This document shows, piece after piece, positions 1-22,700 of a stretch of 64,000 bases of DNA. The notes under the pieces are model-generated. The model had not been told where the DNA came from. It was given only the letters and a program-made list of their open reading frames with translations, and did no database searches. Numbering within the stretch: the stretch's first letter is position 1; each line of letters opens with the position of its first letter. Origin of the DNA: Nematostella vectensis (taxonomy: Eukaryota > Cnidaria > Anthozoa > Actiniaria > Edwardsiidae); contig NC_064039.1 in assembly GCF_932526225.1 (NCBI RefSeq), forward strand, positions 6,647,001 to 6,711,000. Reading direction: 5' to 3'. The position numbers and the translations under genes were made by a program.

Positions 1-190
1 TGCGCGCCTCTCTGCCCCTAGCTACGCGCCTGATCCTTAATAAAGTACCCCTTAGATTTGGAGACAACTGCGCGCAAGGTATTACAAAATCTGGGGCAAA
101 GTCCTAGTTAAATAACCCCCAGGCTTAGAAACAACTGCGTTAGGTAGTACAGTCAAACCAGGGGCAAAGTCCTTTTGAAATTTCCCCTCA
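1..190. repeat. Two imperfect tandem copies, about 67 bp
   Basis: Two diverged copies of a roughly 67-bp unit share ACAACTGCG (at 64 and 131) and GGGGCAAAGTCC (at 93 and 161). No protein is recognisable in the reading frame that crosses it. Confidence 0.5.
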
Positions 191-3100
191 AGAAAACCAC
201 GCAAACTGAGAGGTCGCCAAAGAGACTCCCGCGGAGCATAGCTTTTGACAAAGTCTTTACTTTGTTCCTACGTTCCAAACACATTCTGACAGAACTTAAC
301 GTAACTCAAACAGAAATAGCCAATCCTATACCGCACCATAGCGCACCGCGTGCATTTAAGAGCCCCATGATAAAAGCTACAAGCAAGTACCATTATTCAA
401 TCAAACATCGCTCTAAGTTTGGTCGATATAAAAGAATCGGAGCAAGATTTATACGCAAATTGGATACAACTGTTGCAATGTTGATTGCACTTTAATGACC
501 TTAAATGAAAGCTGCGACGAATAACGTGAATAATGAGTTCGGCTTAAAATGTTGGACAAATGACGGTGCAGTTTTAGATGAAGGTACAGTTAAAATACGG
601 TAAATTTCATGTTTGTAGTTTTTCAAAAGTTCGCATGTGTTCAAACGAAATGATTCAGGTATTTTGCATGCTATTTGACTGTTTCTAGATCTCTTGATTT
701 TCTAGCGCAGGAATTCACCTGTAATCTAATCCTTCTTCGCGTGTTGTGCTATCATGGGAAAGACGCCTCCACGATCGATTTCAACCCGCTGGGGGTTCGT
801 TAGCCTCGAGGACCCGCCGACGAGACCATGGTGAGCGAAGGTAGGACTAAAGCCGCGGCTCTGTGCGAGACCGGATGTAGGGGGTTTTGACCATGTGTTC
901 TTTATTAAGGGGACTGTGGCCAGTTTTAGGTGAAGAACTTTGCTTTCTCATCAAATAAGGTTATACAATTGCTCTAAGAACATGTTCAAATAGCTATGTT
1001 TATATCTTCAGTGTCTGTAAAGTGCAAAAAGCTGAAGAATGCACTATCCTAGTCTACGAAGCTTAAAAATACACGGGAACGCTTGCTTCGCAGGTCAACC
1101 GTCCCTATGATTTGTTCCAAATATGGAAGATTCCTTTGCGTCTCGAAGTGGACTAGAGGGAAAATGGCGAGGGGTACTAAAGCTAAAAATGTCACTCGAA
1201 GGGGCACATGAGAGATAGGTTGTCACTGAGGGGGGTACACGAGACATAGATCGTCACTTAGTGGGAGCAACGAAGATAGCCACGTAGTACACAATGTACT
1301 CATTTCACTTATATTAGCAACAGTGGGGGGCATTCTGGTCCCTCCCTGGGAGTCACGTTGTCATCTTATCTATTCTAACGACCCCCTCGTGGGCTATCAT
1401 TACAATGGAGAGGGAGCAAAATAATTTTACTAATTGGACGTCGATCCGCTAGCATGCGAGCGCCAGAAAATGTTATAGCAAGCCTTTAGATTACTAGCAA
1501 AATCCTGGATGGGAATTCGAGCATGCGCGCATCAGGCGCGTTTTCGGGGATCATCCGAGTCCCTCTGGGCGTTTTACTCGCCCGCGCCCTGAGACAAAGG
1601 ACTTGTTAAAGATTTATATACAACAGTGAGTTATGTAACGTGCTGCTTTTTTTTCCCATAAGCACGATACAACAGATATACGACTTAAGCGCAAATAACG
1701 TAAGCCTGTAACACCGTAATTACCAGTTAGGGACATTTAAGGACCGGATGCAAGGCCTCTAAATTCGCGATTTACAAAACCTAAGATAGAATGACCAGGA
1801 GTGGCAAATGGTTAACATCTAAAGTTCGATTATAGAGGCATTTACTAGGAAACATATAATACGTCTATCACAAAGCCCACTGGAAATAAAAGACATTTTT
1901 GGTATTTATATTGTAAGCGTTAGTCAATCTTTTACCTAACCAAAACTATAGCAGAAAAGGTAAGCTAGAATAGACCAGAGTCGGTATTCCGGCCGGATGA
2001 CGACCGAGTTGGCAGATAACTCTAAACGCCAATAATGATATAGCCATCAAAAGAATGTTGATATTTCTGTCGCTCATAAGCACACAGTCCTCCCAGGTCA
2101 ATACCGATGATTATCTGTAAAAGTGATCTTTCTCGACAAGAGGGGAGGGAAGAGATAAGTGCCTTGTCAGCGCCAACTATCGATATCAGTGTCGCGTTAG
2201 GTAGAGTTTAAGAGCCGGTAATAGTCATCATCTTTCATGAGGCTCAAGAGTCCGTTAGATGCCAGTTAAGGTTCTTTTCTCTGATTGATATGTTGCTGGA
2301 GCACTCAGATGAGTAGAGTGGGAGCTCTAATTGGGTTCTTAAGACGCGGTCTTTTGCTCTTGTTTCATGCTTGAAATATGTTGAAAATGCAAACATTGAT
2401 TTGTAAAGAAATTATCTGATGACAAACACAGTAGTGATAATAGTTTAAAAAAAACTGTGGGATTCAGACGCTGATTTCTATCGTAGACGTGCCAACACAT
2501 TAATGCAATTTCACACGAAAAAGAGGCATAATCGGACCTGAGGCGTGAAACATTCGCAGGTTATTACTCCAGTAGTAGTAACTGCAAATGACGACCGCAG
2601 TGACTCATTCAGGCGATTACACTAATCCAGCACGAAAAATGCTTCGCATACTTCCTAAAAACGCGATATTTTGTTGGTATAGAGTATAGGATGGTCCAGC
2701 TCAGAATACATGAAATAACAAGATCAAGAAAACCTCATAAAGACTGTTTGATTGGTGTTTCTTTGAGTAAGAACTCTATTGCCCGCCCCTCATCAATAGC
2801 GGATGAGAAACTTATGATAAACGCCGCCACAGGAAAGGACCATCGCAATTAACAGCGCGAACATTCTGGTGCACCAACACAAATATGACGTCATATTACT
2901 TCCGTTTTCACATAGTAATCGGACGGGGAGCGGTATTTTATGGTGAAAAAATTTCTGCAAAAGAATGAGGCAGTGTTGACCCAGCCGTGTTGGAGAGAGC
3001 CCCTTACAATTGCCTCAAGACTTCGAAAAATTTCGGCAACGCTACAATAAAAGGATGTTTGGTTCTGTCATCTCTTTACGTAGGCGTTCGTCAAAGTAAT

Positions 3101-4440
3101 GTCCATCGCTTGTGATACTGTTATCATTGACAGTGATAGCTTGCTTTTTATAGCATGTGTGCTTTTCCACTAAAAATTCCTCGAGTTCTTGAGGTTTTTT
3201 AGTCGAGAGATATAACCGATAAACTGGACCTACGCACCCGGCGCTCTCACACCTGTCCGTCCCAAGCATACCGCTGAACCAAAGGCATCTACGTCTTATC
3301 CGAGGTTTACAAACTATACCGCAAATATCGGACAATAAAGAATTTTTCTCTCTCACCGCTTATAATTACTGTCTGTTTACAAACTGATTAAACACGGGCG
3401 CTATGAAGAGGTGTTGCTTTGTTTACCTTCGCGCATTGTATTCGCCCGAGTCAGCGCATTGTTCGCGATCGGTTTGTTTTGATCGGCGTACTATTGACAG
3501 TTTGACTTCATGAGTGGAGAGGACCGGTTAAATGAAACCCTCACTTAAACCCTTCTTTTGCACACACAAAGATAATAGACGCTAATTATACACAGAAAGT
3601 GTAAAAAAAGTCCCGGGAATGGTTAAGTGCTGAGCCAAGCAGTTGGTATCGTGTGTATCATTTGCGTGCGTCAAAGGGGAATCGGTCAAGTTCCCTGTAT
3701 CGCTTTTGAGCCGTCCAAGATACATCCTAATCTCGCTGACAAATCAGATCTTCAAAACATCCGCCTGTTATGGCTTTAGATATTGTCATCCTGAGTCTCT
3801 CCGTAATTATGTTTAGAAGATTCTTATTAATGCATTGTTCGACTTGGCCTAATCACCGCCTCGAGTAAATCGAAGTGTGATTCGCACGGAGTGTAGGTGC
3901 GAGTTTAGGAATTCGGCAGTGGTTGTTACTAATGCCTCACGTACCTCAGGTGCTGTGGCATACCTGAAAGCATAAATCACGAGTCTTGGGACGTCCCAAG
4001 ACATCGAGTCTCAACCATAGCCTCTACCTCACGTCATAAACCAAGGCCCCGGCGCTAAGCCCGCGCGATTCCACATTTAAAATTTAATTAAGGCGTGAAA
4101 TGCGCGATTTGACACCTTCGGGGTCAAGCCCGCACTACGGGTGATAAAGATATTGATAACGATCTTAATTACAATTGCAGTCGATTGTTTTACGCGCCTT
4201 AGCCACACCTCTTGGGCCTTACTCTCACCATGAGCACATGATGAGGGATAACCGTAACGATACACCAACCATCCCTCCACCTTTCGCCGCGTCCAACCGC
4301 TTACCGGCCTCGGCTCCGTGTATACTGTCTGGTGCAAGAGTAGGCTATGTAATACATTTCCGCTTACACTTCCTTGTCGATTGTTCGCCGGGTTTTGTGT
4401 CGCCCTATCCCATGCTGTGATGCGCGGACAGCGCAGTGAC
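191..4440. other. Gene-free DNA upstream of the FGF gene
   Basis: I see no supported gene here. There is a degenerate array of three to four copies of a ~30-bp GTCACT-containing unit at 1167-1265 and a perfect 20-bp palindrome at 3983-4002. Short frames at 3042-3356 (-) and 4077-4337 (-) show no recognisable family. Confidence 0.5.
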
Positions 4441-4442
4441 CG

Positions 4443-4450
4443 TATTTAAA
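4443..4450 (+). promoter_or_regulatory. TATA-like box of the FGF gene
   Basis: TATTTAAA lies 79 bp before the FGF start codon, followed by TGACGTGC, which resembles a CRE half site. Spacing fits a transcription start near 4475 and a short 5' UTR. Assigned by motif and position only. Confidence 0.4.
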
Positions 4451-4528
4451 TGACGTGCGACTAGAACACGAAAATAGACTGGCGCTAGGCAGCATCGCGC
4501 ACGGACCGTCGGAGACACACACATCGAC

Positions 4529-14611
<10,083 letters not shown>

Positions 14612-14969
14612 AAGAAGCGCAAATATGGCTACTTAATTATGAACACTGTCATTGTTGCGTTGGACACATAGACTTCAGAATCGCTCGACTCAAAAAATCG
14701 CAAACTCGAAGAGAAACTTTTTAGCTTGAAATTTATCGAGTTGTGCTGGAGTTTATTTAATTCAAATCTATATTTAACTATTGGATATTTTCGTTAGTTA
14801 GCTATGTGAGATGTCAAGGGATGTAACTGAAGTGTGATATGTGGAGAAAAAAGTGCATTTAAAGGAAACGCTAGCATTTCGTACCGTTGACAATATACAA
14901 ACGCCTAGTGTCGAATGGTAGTTCTATGACCGAAAGCGGCCTATTGGTACTTTATTATTTAACAAAAGT

Positions 14970-14979
14970 AATAAATAAA
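14970..14979 (+). promoter_or_regulatory. Polyadenylation signals of the FGF gene
   Basis: Two overlapping AATAAA hexamers about 360 bp after the FGF stop codon, the first close candidates downstream. Confidence 0.5.
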
Positions 14980-15208
14980 CCAGCGATGCCAGAACCATAC
15001 AATGTTGAACTATGATGAATTAGTAAAGAATAATTCAAAAATAGACATATTTCTCGGCATAAGGTAGAAATATTTTGAGCTCCGGGGTTCCTTTTCTGTT
15101 GTAGAACTGCAACCTTGTGCTGTTTACGAATTTTGAAATAGGTGCACATTCTTGCGCATCACTTATTAAAAGAGTGTAGGATAGAATCCGTTGTTAGTTG
15201 GCACACGG

Positions 15209-15328
15209 CAGTGGCGTAGCCAGGAGGGGGCCCTTTTCTCCTGTATTTTGGATAATGTCTCATACATTTACTGCATTTTTGACTGCTAGAAGGGGGGGCA
15301 CTTGGTCACCCCCCTGGCTACGCCCCTG
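15209..15328. mobile_element. 120-bp MITE
   Basis: Terminal inverted repeats begin CAGTGGCGTAGCCAGG and end CCTGGCTACGCCCCTG, agreeing over about 20 of 22 bp. The interior is too short to code. A clear target duplication is not visible, so the superfamily is left open. Confidence 0.75.
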
Positions 15329-15924
15329 CACAGGATCATCTCTTTGTTTCATAACTAAAAGTTGATTTCTATAAACTCGGTAGGCTGACTCAAATGGAAA
15401 TTTGAAAGAAGAAATATGAGTTATTTACCACTAGAGTAACGTATCATTGGAAATATGGGACATACCATTTGCCCTAAAAGTACGTAGAAGCATTTCAGAT
15501 GTAGTGTTTCATATGAGATGTGGTGTTTCATATCAGATGAGGTGGTTCATATTTTGGGAACTACGCGTGTAAATATCAAAGTTATAAATACTATATATAA
15601 TCATGTTAACTGTTTTTATAAGACCAATACAAGTTGCGATTGACAAAGAAAAAAGTAGGATCGTCGATCAAAATGGAATAAACTTAAATTTAAATATATA
15701 TGATTTAGAAATTATCACCCACTAAAATAGAACTATAAATTGGTACAATGTCATATTTTGATTCTATAACAATGTACATACTTTAAAAAATGTTTGTTAT
15801 GCTGAACGCCTGGCTGCAAGTGCTATGATGACGGAGTTGTGTTCTGTGTTTGGGTGTAAAATATTTAGGACAAGCTTGATAAGCACTAGTAGAAAATAAA
15901 TGACGTAACTTATTGAAAATATGC

Positions 15925-16683
15925 CGTATTTTTTTCCACCTAAGCCATGTTTGCCGAATTATTTACCCCATCCCTCCCTGTTTGCCTATTTTTTTACCCT
16001 ACCCTTCCCTGTTTGCCGTATTTATTTTACCCTACCCTTTCCTGTTTGCTGTATTTATTTTACCCTACCCTTTCCTGTTTGCCGTATTTATTTTACCCTA
16101 CCCCTCCCTGTTTGCCGTATTTTTTTTTATCCTACTCCTCCCTGTTTGCCGTATTTTTTTTACCCTACCCCTCCCTGTTTGCCGTATTTTTTTTACCCTA
16201 TCCCACCCTGTTTGCCGTATTTTTTTTACCCTACCCCTCCCTGTTTGCCGTATTTTTTTTTACCCTACCCCTCCCTGTTTGCCGTATTTTTTTTACCCTA
16301 CCCCTCCCTGTTTGCCGTATTTTTTTTACCCTACTCCTCCCTGTTTGCCGGTTTTTTTTACCCTATCCCACCCTGTTTGCCGTATTTTTTTAACCTACCC
16401 CTCCCTGTTTGCCTATTTTTTTTTTACCCTATCCCACCCTGTTTGCCGTACTTTTGTACCCTACTCCACCCTGTTTGCCGTATTTTTTTTACCCTACCCC
16501 TCCCTGTTTGCCTATTTTTTTTTTACCCTACCCCACCCTGTTTGCCGTACTTTTTTACCCTACTCCACCCTGTTTGCCGTATTTTTACCCTACTCCTCCC
16601 TGTTTGCCGTATTTTTTACCCCACTCCTCCACGTTTACCGAATTTTTTACCCCATCCCACCCTGTCTGCCGTATTTTTTACCC
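15925..16683. repeat. Minisatellite, ~33-bp unit
   Basis: About 23 copies of a unit consisting of a T-run, ACCCTACCCCTCCCTG and TTTGCCGTA, with variable T-run length. All three + frames stay open for long stretches because the unit has no stop codon, giving Pro/Phe/Leu-rich pseudo-proteins. I do not regard these as genes. Confidence 0.95.
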
Positions 16684-17800
16684 TGCGTCTACACTAGCGT
16701 GTGACTGCGGTTACACTAGCGGGTGCGTCTGCACTAACGGGTGCGTCTACACTAGCGTGTGACTGCGGTTACACTAGCGGGTGCGTCTGCACTAGTGTGT
16801 GAGTGCGTCTGCACTAGCGGGTGCGACTACACTAGTGTGTGAGTGCGTCTACACTAGCGGGTGCGTCTACACTAGCGGGTGCGACTACACTAGCGTGTGA
16901 CTGCGGTTACACTAGCGGGTGCGTCTACACTAGCGTGTGACTGCGGTTACACTAGCGGGTACGTCTGCACTAACGGGTGCGTTCGCACTGGTGGGAACGT
17001 TTACGCTAGCTAGTGCGTCTAAACTAGCGGGGCGTTTATACTAGCGGATGCGTCTAAACTAGCGGGTGCGTCTGAACTAGCGTGTGAGTGCGGTTACACT
17101 AGCGGGTGCTTTCTTACCAGCGGGTGCGACTACACTAGTGTGCGAGTGCGTCTGCACTAGCGGGTGCGACTACACTAGTGTGTGAGTGCGTCTGCACTAG
17201 CGGGTGCGACTACACTAGTGTGTGAGTGCGTCTACACTAGCGGGTGCGTCTACACTAGCGGGTGCGACTACACTAGTGTGTGAGTGCGTCTACACTAGCG
17301 GGTGCGTCTACACTAGCGGGTGCGTCTGCACTAGCGGGTGCTTCCATACTAGCTAGTGCGGTTACACTAGCGGGTGCTTTCTTACCAGCGGGTGCGACTA
17401 CACTAGTGTGCGAGTGCGGTTACACTAGGGGTGCGTCTGCACTAGCGGGTGTATCTACACTAGCGGGTGCGTCTACACTAGCGGGTGCGTCTGCACTAGC
17501 GGGTGCGTCTGCACTAGCGGGTGCGTCTACACTAGCGGGTGCGACTACACTAGCGGGTGCGTCTGCACTAGCGGGTGCGTCTACACTAGCGGGTGCGACT
17601 ACACTAGCGTGCGAGTGCGGTTACACTAGCGGGTGCGTCTGCACTAGCGGGTGCGTCTGCACAAGCGTGTGAGTGCGTCTACACTAGCGGGTGCTTCCAT
17701 ACTAGCTAGTGCGGCTACACTAGCGGGCGAAACTAGAGGGTACGTTTTTACTGGGGGTGCGTTTATAATAGCGGGGACATCAATATTAGTGTGTGTGTGC
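16684..17800. repeat. Minisatellite, 18-bp unit
   Basis: Dozens of copies of TACACTAGCGGGTGCGTC and variants (CTAGTGTGTGAGTGCGTC, CTAGCGTGTGACTGCGGT), abutting the preceding array. The unit is a multiple of 3, so frames reading as TLAGAS repeats stay open; no start context, signal or splice structure supports a gene. Confidence 0.95.
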
Positions 17801-18742
17801 ATATGTCTATCCACCTGCGGTTGCTGCTATAGGTTTCAGTGCATCTACAGCAGTTAGTTCGTAGGGGCGAGACCTACAAATAAGTTGGTTTAATATTTGT
17901 ATATTGGTGTAAAAGGGCTTGTAAAAGGTCAGATAATCATTCCTCGTTATTGTCATGTGGCAACAGCATTTGTCAAGTCAAGTTATTCTTTGCGTTACCA
18001 TAGTGTCTGTCTAGCAGTCAGCAGCCTTTGCCTCGTTCCCATGCTACCCTTGGTCATCTCTACTTCTCGTAGGGACAATGTTAGTCAGGTAACCATTTGA
18101 GTAAAAGCGCTTTTTGTTTTACAGGGATTACACAGTCGAATGAAGGCAGTTTGGAGGCAATATAGCGTGCGTAGCTAATGTTCAACGCTGATAAAGAAAA
18201 CAGGCGTGATTTAAAAAAATAAACAGAAACCTGATAAAACATAATGTACCCCGGCGCCACCACCAGGGAACAAACTCGTAGATCACGTATGATCCCCACT
18301 AGAAAAGACCGGAAGCCGCAAGAAGGAAGGGATTAACACAGTTAATTCATCGCGCTACAGGGGAACGGAGCCCAAGAAGAAATAATCACCGGGTTAGGGA
18401 TAATCAGGCAACCGTATCGTCACGAATTAGCACTCAGACTATTGCCCGAGGGTCTAGTGTTTTTCTTTCTCCACCACACATTTTCTGAGGGAGGGGAGGG
18501 AAATTACGCTGATCTCTAAATAGGTGAAAAACCATAGGTTTTAGCAAACAAGGTAATATTTATAGAATTCTTGGCTTTCTTATATAGATATTCATATAGT
18601 AGCGTGCGTATACATCTGGTATATTCCAATACTTCAGGTCTCGGATAAATTGCAGTGTTGTTCAATGTATTCTTGCTGAACACATGTATGCATACCAGCT
18701 TTTCAGCTTTCCCTTTTACAATCCTTTGATCCATTGTATAAT

Positions 18743-18767
18743 GGGGGAGTGGGGCGGGGAGGGGGGG
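18743..18767 (+). other. G-quadruplex-forming motif
   Basis: Four G-runs of 5, 4, 4 and 7 are separated by AGT, C and A, which satisfies the standard G4 pattern with very short loops. Confidence 0.75.
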
Positions 18768-19295
18768 CTAGCTCAATAGAATAACATGTTTAGTTCAATT
18801 CGTACCCATCATGTACTAGAATATTTCCAAGTCTAACACGCAGCCCGTGTCCTTTTTACCCATGATGCTTAGCACACGGAATGCTTGTGATCTTACTTAT
18901 AAGAAAGCTTTTCTTAAAGGATTATAAATGGCGCATATTCTTTCGTGCCAATCTGAAAAGCTCTATAAGCTTCGTAATTTTAGTTTTTATCTTTTTCAAA
19001 TGACAAAATGGAGAACTACAGCCCTTTTGGTGGGTGAAGGGAGACTGGTTTGGATTCAGGAACTTTTTTGATGTATATAGTGGCTTTCAAATCATTGCAT
19101 TTACTATTATCATTATCTTTTAATCAGTTTTTTTTTTGGGGGGGGTATACGCTACAATATAAAATTAGCCTTTAAACACGTTATTTCTCGCAATTGTTAA
19201 AATACAATTACCGCGAAATCGAATAATCTTGAAACCCCACAATTTACTTAAAGTTGTTAGTTCCATTCATGTTTTAATTCTTTAGAAGTACAATA

Positions 19296-19431
19296 CAGTG
19301 GTACCTCGTTAGTAACGACACTTGGGATCAAGAAATCCGTCCTCGCTAGGGATGTCTTTGTTACGCGGGTTAAGATTACAGGATAAACAAACACTTTTTA
19401 TAGTGAACTGTCCTTAATAACGAGGTGTCTG
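19296..19431. mobile_element. 136-bp pogo/Tigger-like MITE
   Basis: The left end reads CAGTGGTACCTCGTTAGTAA; the right end read inward on the other strand is CAGACACCTCGTTATTAAGG. Both ends are flanked by TA (19294-19295 and 19432-19433), the target duplication of Tc1/mariner/pogo elements. Non-autonomous. Confidence 0.7.
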
Positions 19432-19499
19432 TAGTAAGGATGTACTTCAAGAGTAGGATTCACGGTTCACCTCATCCGAAGGTTCTTTAGTAGACCAAT

Positions 19500-19710
19500 G
19501 TGGTCAATCTGTAGTTCGTTGCCCTTGATGGACGCTGCGCAGGGGGATGATGCTGAATTAGACCGCTGGCTTGTGGCGAATAAAACGGCGCGCAGGGAAA
19601 TGAAATGCTGAACCAGAGACCTCTCGCTTGTAGCGGATAGAACGGCGCGCAAGGAGATATAATCCTGGCCCAGAGACCTCGGGCTTGTAGCGGATAGAAC
19701 GGCGCGCTAA
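19500..19710. repeat. Four tandem copies, ~57 bp
   Basis: AACGGCGCGC recurs at 19584, 19641 and 19699 with GCTTGTAGCGGATAG before it. A more diverged copy lies near 19533. Confidence 0.75.
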
Positions 19711-22700
19711 TGATTTTCTAAGGAATGTCCTCTATTTCCTCCGGGGTTGCGAGACCCAAGCTCATCAACCAGCAATTACCCATTTTAGTTTGTCTGTCAG
19801 CACAAGAAGTAGCGATTACAGATCAGAAGCCGAGCCGTTTCTCAAAGAGTCCTAGCGCGACCTTGTGCGGGTAGAAAAAAAACAATAGAAAAGAAGCAAT
19901 AGAAGTTATAGAGTAGATATTTTTGACGAAATCACGAAGAAAACGCCTTTGATGGAATATTTTGTTTAAGAAAAACTGCGTAGATAAAGAAGGCTCAGTA
20001 ATGAACATACAAAAGCAGATATAGACTATCACGTAAATGAAAAGCAGATCAAAACGGCTATATTGCGAGTAAAGGGGGCGATAGATGTGAGTGAATTCCT
20101 AGTATACTTCTTCTATTTCACCTTAATGTCTGTACTGCACGTTTCGGAGTAGTGAACTTTGGCAAAAACTCTCCAGAGGGCCACCCGGAATCCATGTAAT
20201 CGCTCTTAAATGAAGATAGAATGGTTTCGAATGATCACAAGAGGCTGGTGCCTGTTTGCATTTGTCTGCCTTCCCGGAAAACAAATATTGCGTTTGCTCC
20301 GCTTATGGTTACACGCCGAGGTCAGCTACGTGATTGGAGCCCGTGTGATTTATCATTCTGAGTCAAGGAATCTCGAAAAGCTCCCATAGTTACGAAAAAC
20401 GCCCACATCGATCTAAAACGACGACATATAAGACTGCGCGCAATGCGAGCTCATCGGTATCGTAATATGACAACTGTTGTACATGGCTGGCAGGGGGAAC
20501 ACTCTTCCTTAGGTGAAAACATCCAAGGCTTTTCATTCTATTAAATGCCACGAAACGAGGAAGAAATTAATGTGAAATTTAGTCACTTTCGTGCTTCTCA
20601 AAATCTAAAAATTGTCAAAACGCCCTCGTGTCCTCCCTCGCCACTATGCCCTATGTAAAAAAAGGAAAGTAAGAGCCACAGAAATAGTATAATTCATATA
20701 AAGTAGCCCAAAAATTCACATGGTAAGAAAAATATATATCCAAATGTCTATTTAACATGCAAGGTTATTGTTATCAAGAAAATCCGAAAGGACTCATTCT
20801 TTTGTTTGGGTGATGCGTACCGTATGCTTTATTTTCAGATTTCTACCTTCTTAGGGGATGACCGCTGAGTGTTCGACAATGAGTAGGGGCTCGCCAAGAA
20901 TCACCGACGATATCGTACCCTGAAAGTAGATAAGAAAATTACCTGTTATTTCTGATTATCCGTTGAAAGGCCTGCGAATGCCAAATGGATTTAGGAGTCC
21001 TAAAAAAATCAGTCACGGTTACCCATATTCGCGTAGGTTTTAGCCAAATCGAATTCTCGTCTCCGGATTTGCTCACATTTGTGTGTGTGTCTGCAAGCGC
21101 ACTTGCTAATACTAGGCGCCAAGAACACGGTGACAACTCGGACCAATTGATTCCCATTTGGTGATCATTCGGTGCCAATCCGGTGCCGTGCGCCTGGTAC
21201 GGCTGAAACTAGCAGCAAAACTAAGCGACTGAGCGTTTGAAATAAAAAAAACAAATGATCGGACGGGGAAGAGACGTTTCCGGTATTTCATAGAGCCATA
21301 ATAAAAGAAGGTAAAGATACAAAAAAGATTGAAAATTCACTGCGCTAATCAAAGTGTCGTGGCTATTCGAGAAGATTCAGCTAGCTGTTGCAAGACTGTA
21401 TTCTATACAATCTATTTGTATTTCTTTTTTAGTAAAAATCGTAGTCTAAGGCTACGCAGTGTACGCGATCAACGCGCGCTCCCAAACCTGACCGTATGGA
21501 CCTGCCAATATTTTGTTTCACATTCACTCCACAAACGCTACGTATTCTACGCTGGGAATTCGGAAACAGTTATCCAAGTAACTGTGCTCGGATATCAGAC
21601 AAAAAATTCTCTGCAATCTAAGTTTATTCAAACTGACCGGAAAGGGAAGCTTAAAGGTTGACAGTCCAAAAAATGGGGTAAGAAAACAAAATAAAGACGC
21701 TTCCGGCTCAGTCGCTAAGAAAAATGTTTTAGCTAGGCAACGGAAACCATGAAAACATGACGGTTTCAACAATCTGCCAAGTATGGGCGAGGGTTTCTGC
21801 AGGTCTTTAAACGGGAACCAGTATTCGCCTTGATTAAAGATCGGGAAAGAGGATTTGGGTCACCAGGAATCTTAACTTTTAGGAACGAGATTGGATGTGA
21901 ACAGCGATTTGAGCAGGATGGCGGAAATAGGGTGGCGGCCCCTAAGACCACACCATTTTTGTCATCCACATCTTAACGCAAAATAAGTGAGAAAAAGTCG
22001 CAAGAAAACGAAATCGACACCAGAATACCACTGATACCAGTATCGCTTGAATTATCCGATAACAAAATTCGATCGAAATTCTTCAGGGTGGTGAAATGAC
22101 AGCAATCTGTGGTGTCTTTCAGACTTCCACTTTTGTATTCTAAAGCAGCAGAAACATGATGAAAGGGGGAAACTATACGTAGAAAATTACTGCTTTGATC
22201 GAGGGTAATAAAGCAAAAAAACTGAACGGTTTCGTTAAAGGGGACAGATTACCCTTCCCAAGATGCACTGTTTCGGGGCCACATGTTCTTATATCTACGG
22301 CCTAATAGTTAGAAATTCTTGACAAAATGTCACTGTACAGATTACTTATGACACTTTGAGAGGCTAAATAATGACTGTTTCCTGCGGATTATAACAACTC
22401 TGGCCGCTGAAAATCAAGGAAGGTACAACCTATCACCCCTCTCTCCACAAAAGCAGACCCACAACAACGGAATCAAGAAGACCTTAAGAAAAGAAAGTAA
22501 TATTTTGTGGTGGACAGATACTTAGGCGGGGCCATCTCGGGTCAAAAGGATCTTTCATAACTATACTCTTCTATCTTGGTCGGTAACGAAATACATTATC
22601 GGTAACGATTCGCTTAAAACACCCAAAAAGAATGTCACATTTCAAATGGTCGGTCCAAATATTCGGCGCCTTACACAAGGAAAAGTAAAACAAACGCTGT

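Noticed and set aside
809-900. GC-rich ATG segment at about 827 as a possible first exon
   Set aside because: The frame closes after 16 codons and the nearby GTAGGA donor has no identifiable partner.
15913-16762. Pro/Phe/Leu-rich frames up to 263 codons on +
   Set aside because: They exist in all three frames at once and mirror the stop-free 33-bp minisatellite unit; no signal, splice or start context supports coding.
17280-17672. TLAGAS-repeat frame of 130 codons
   Set aside because: It is a translation of the 18-bp tandem unit; length is a multiple of three, so openness is expected.
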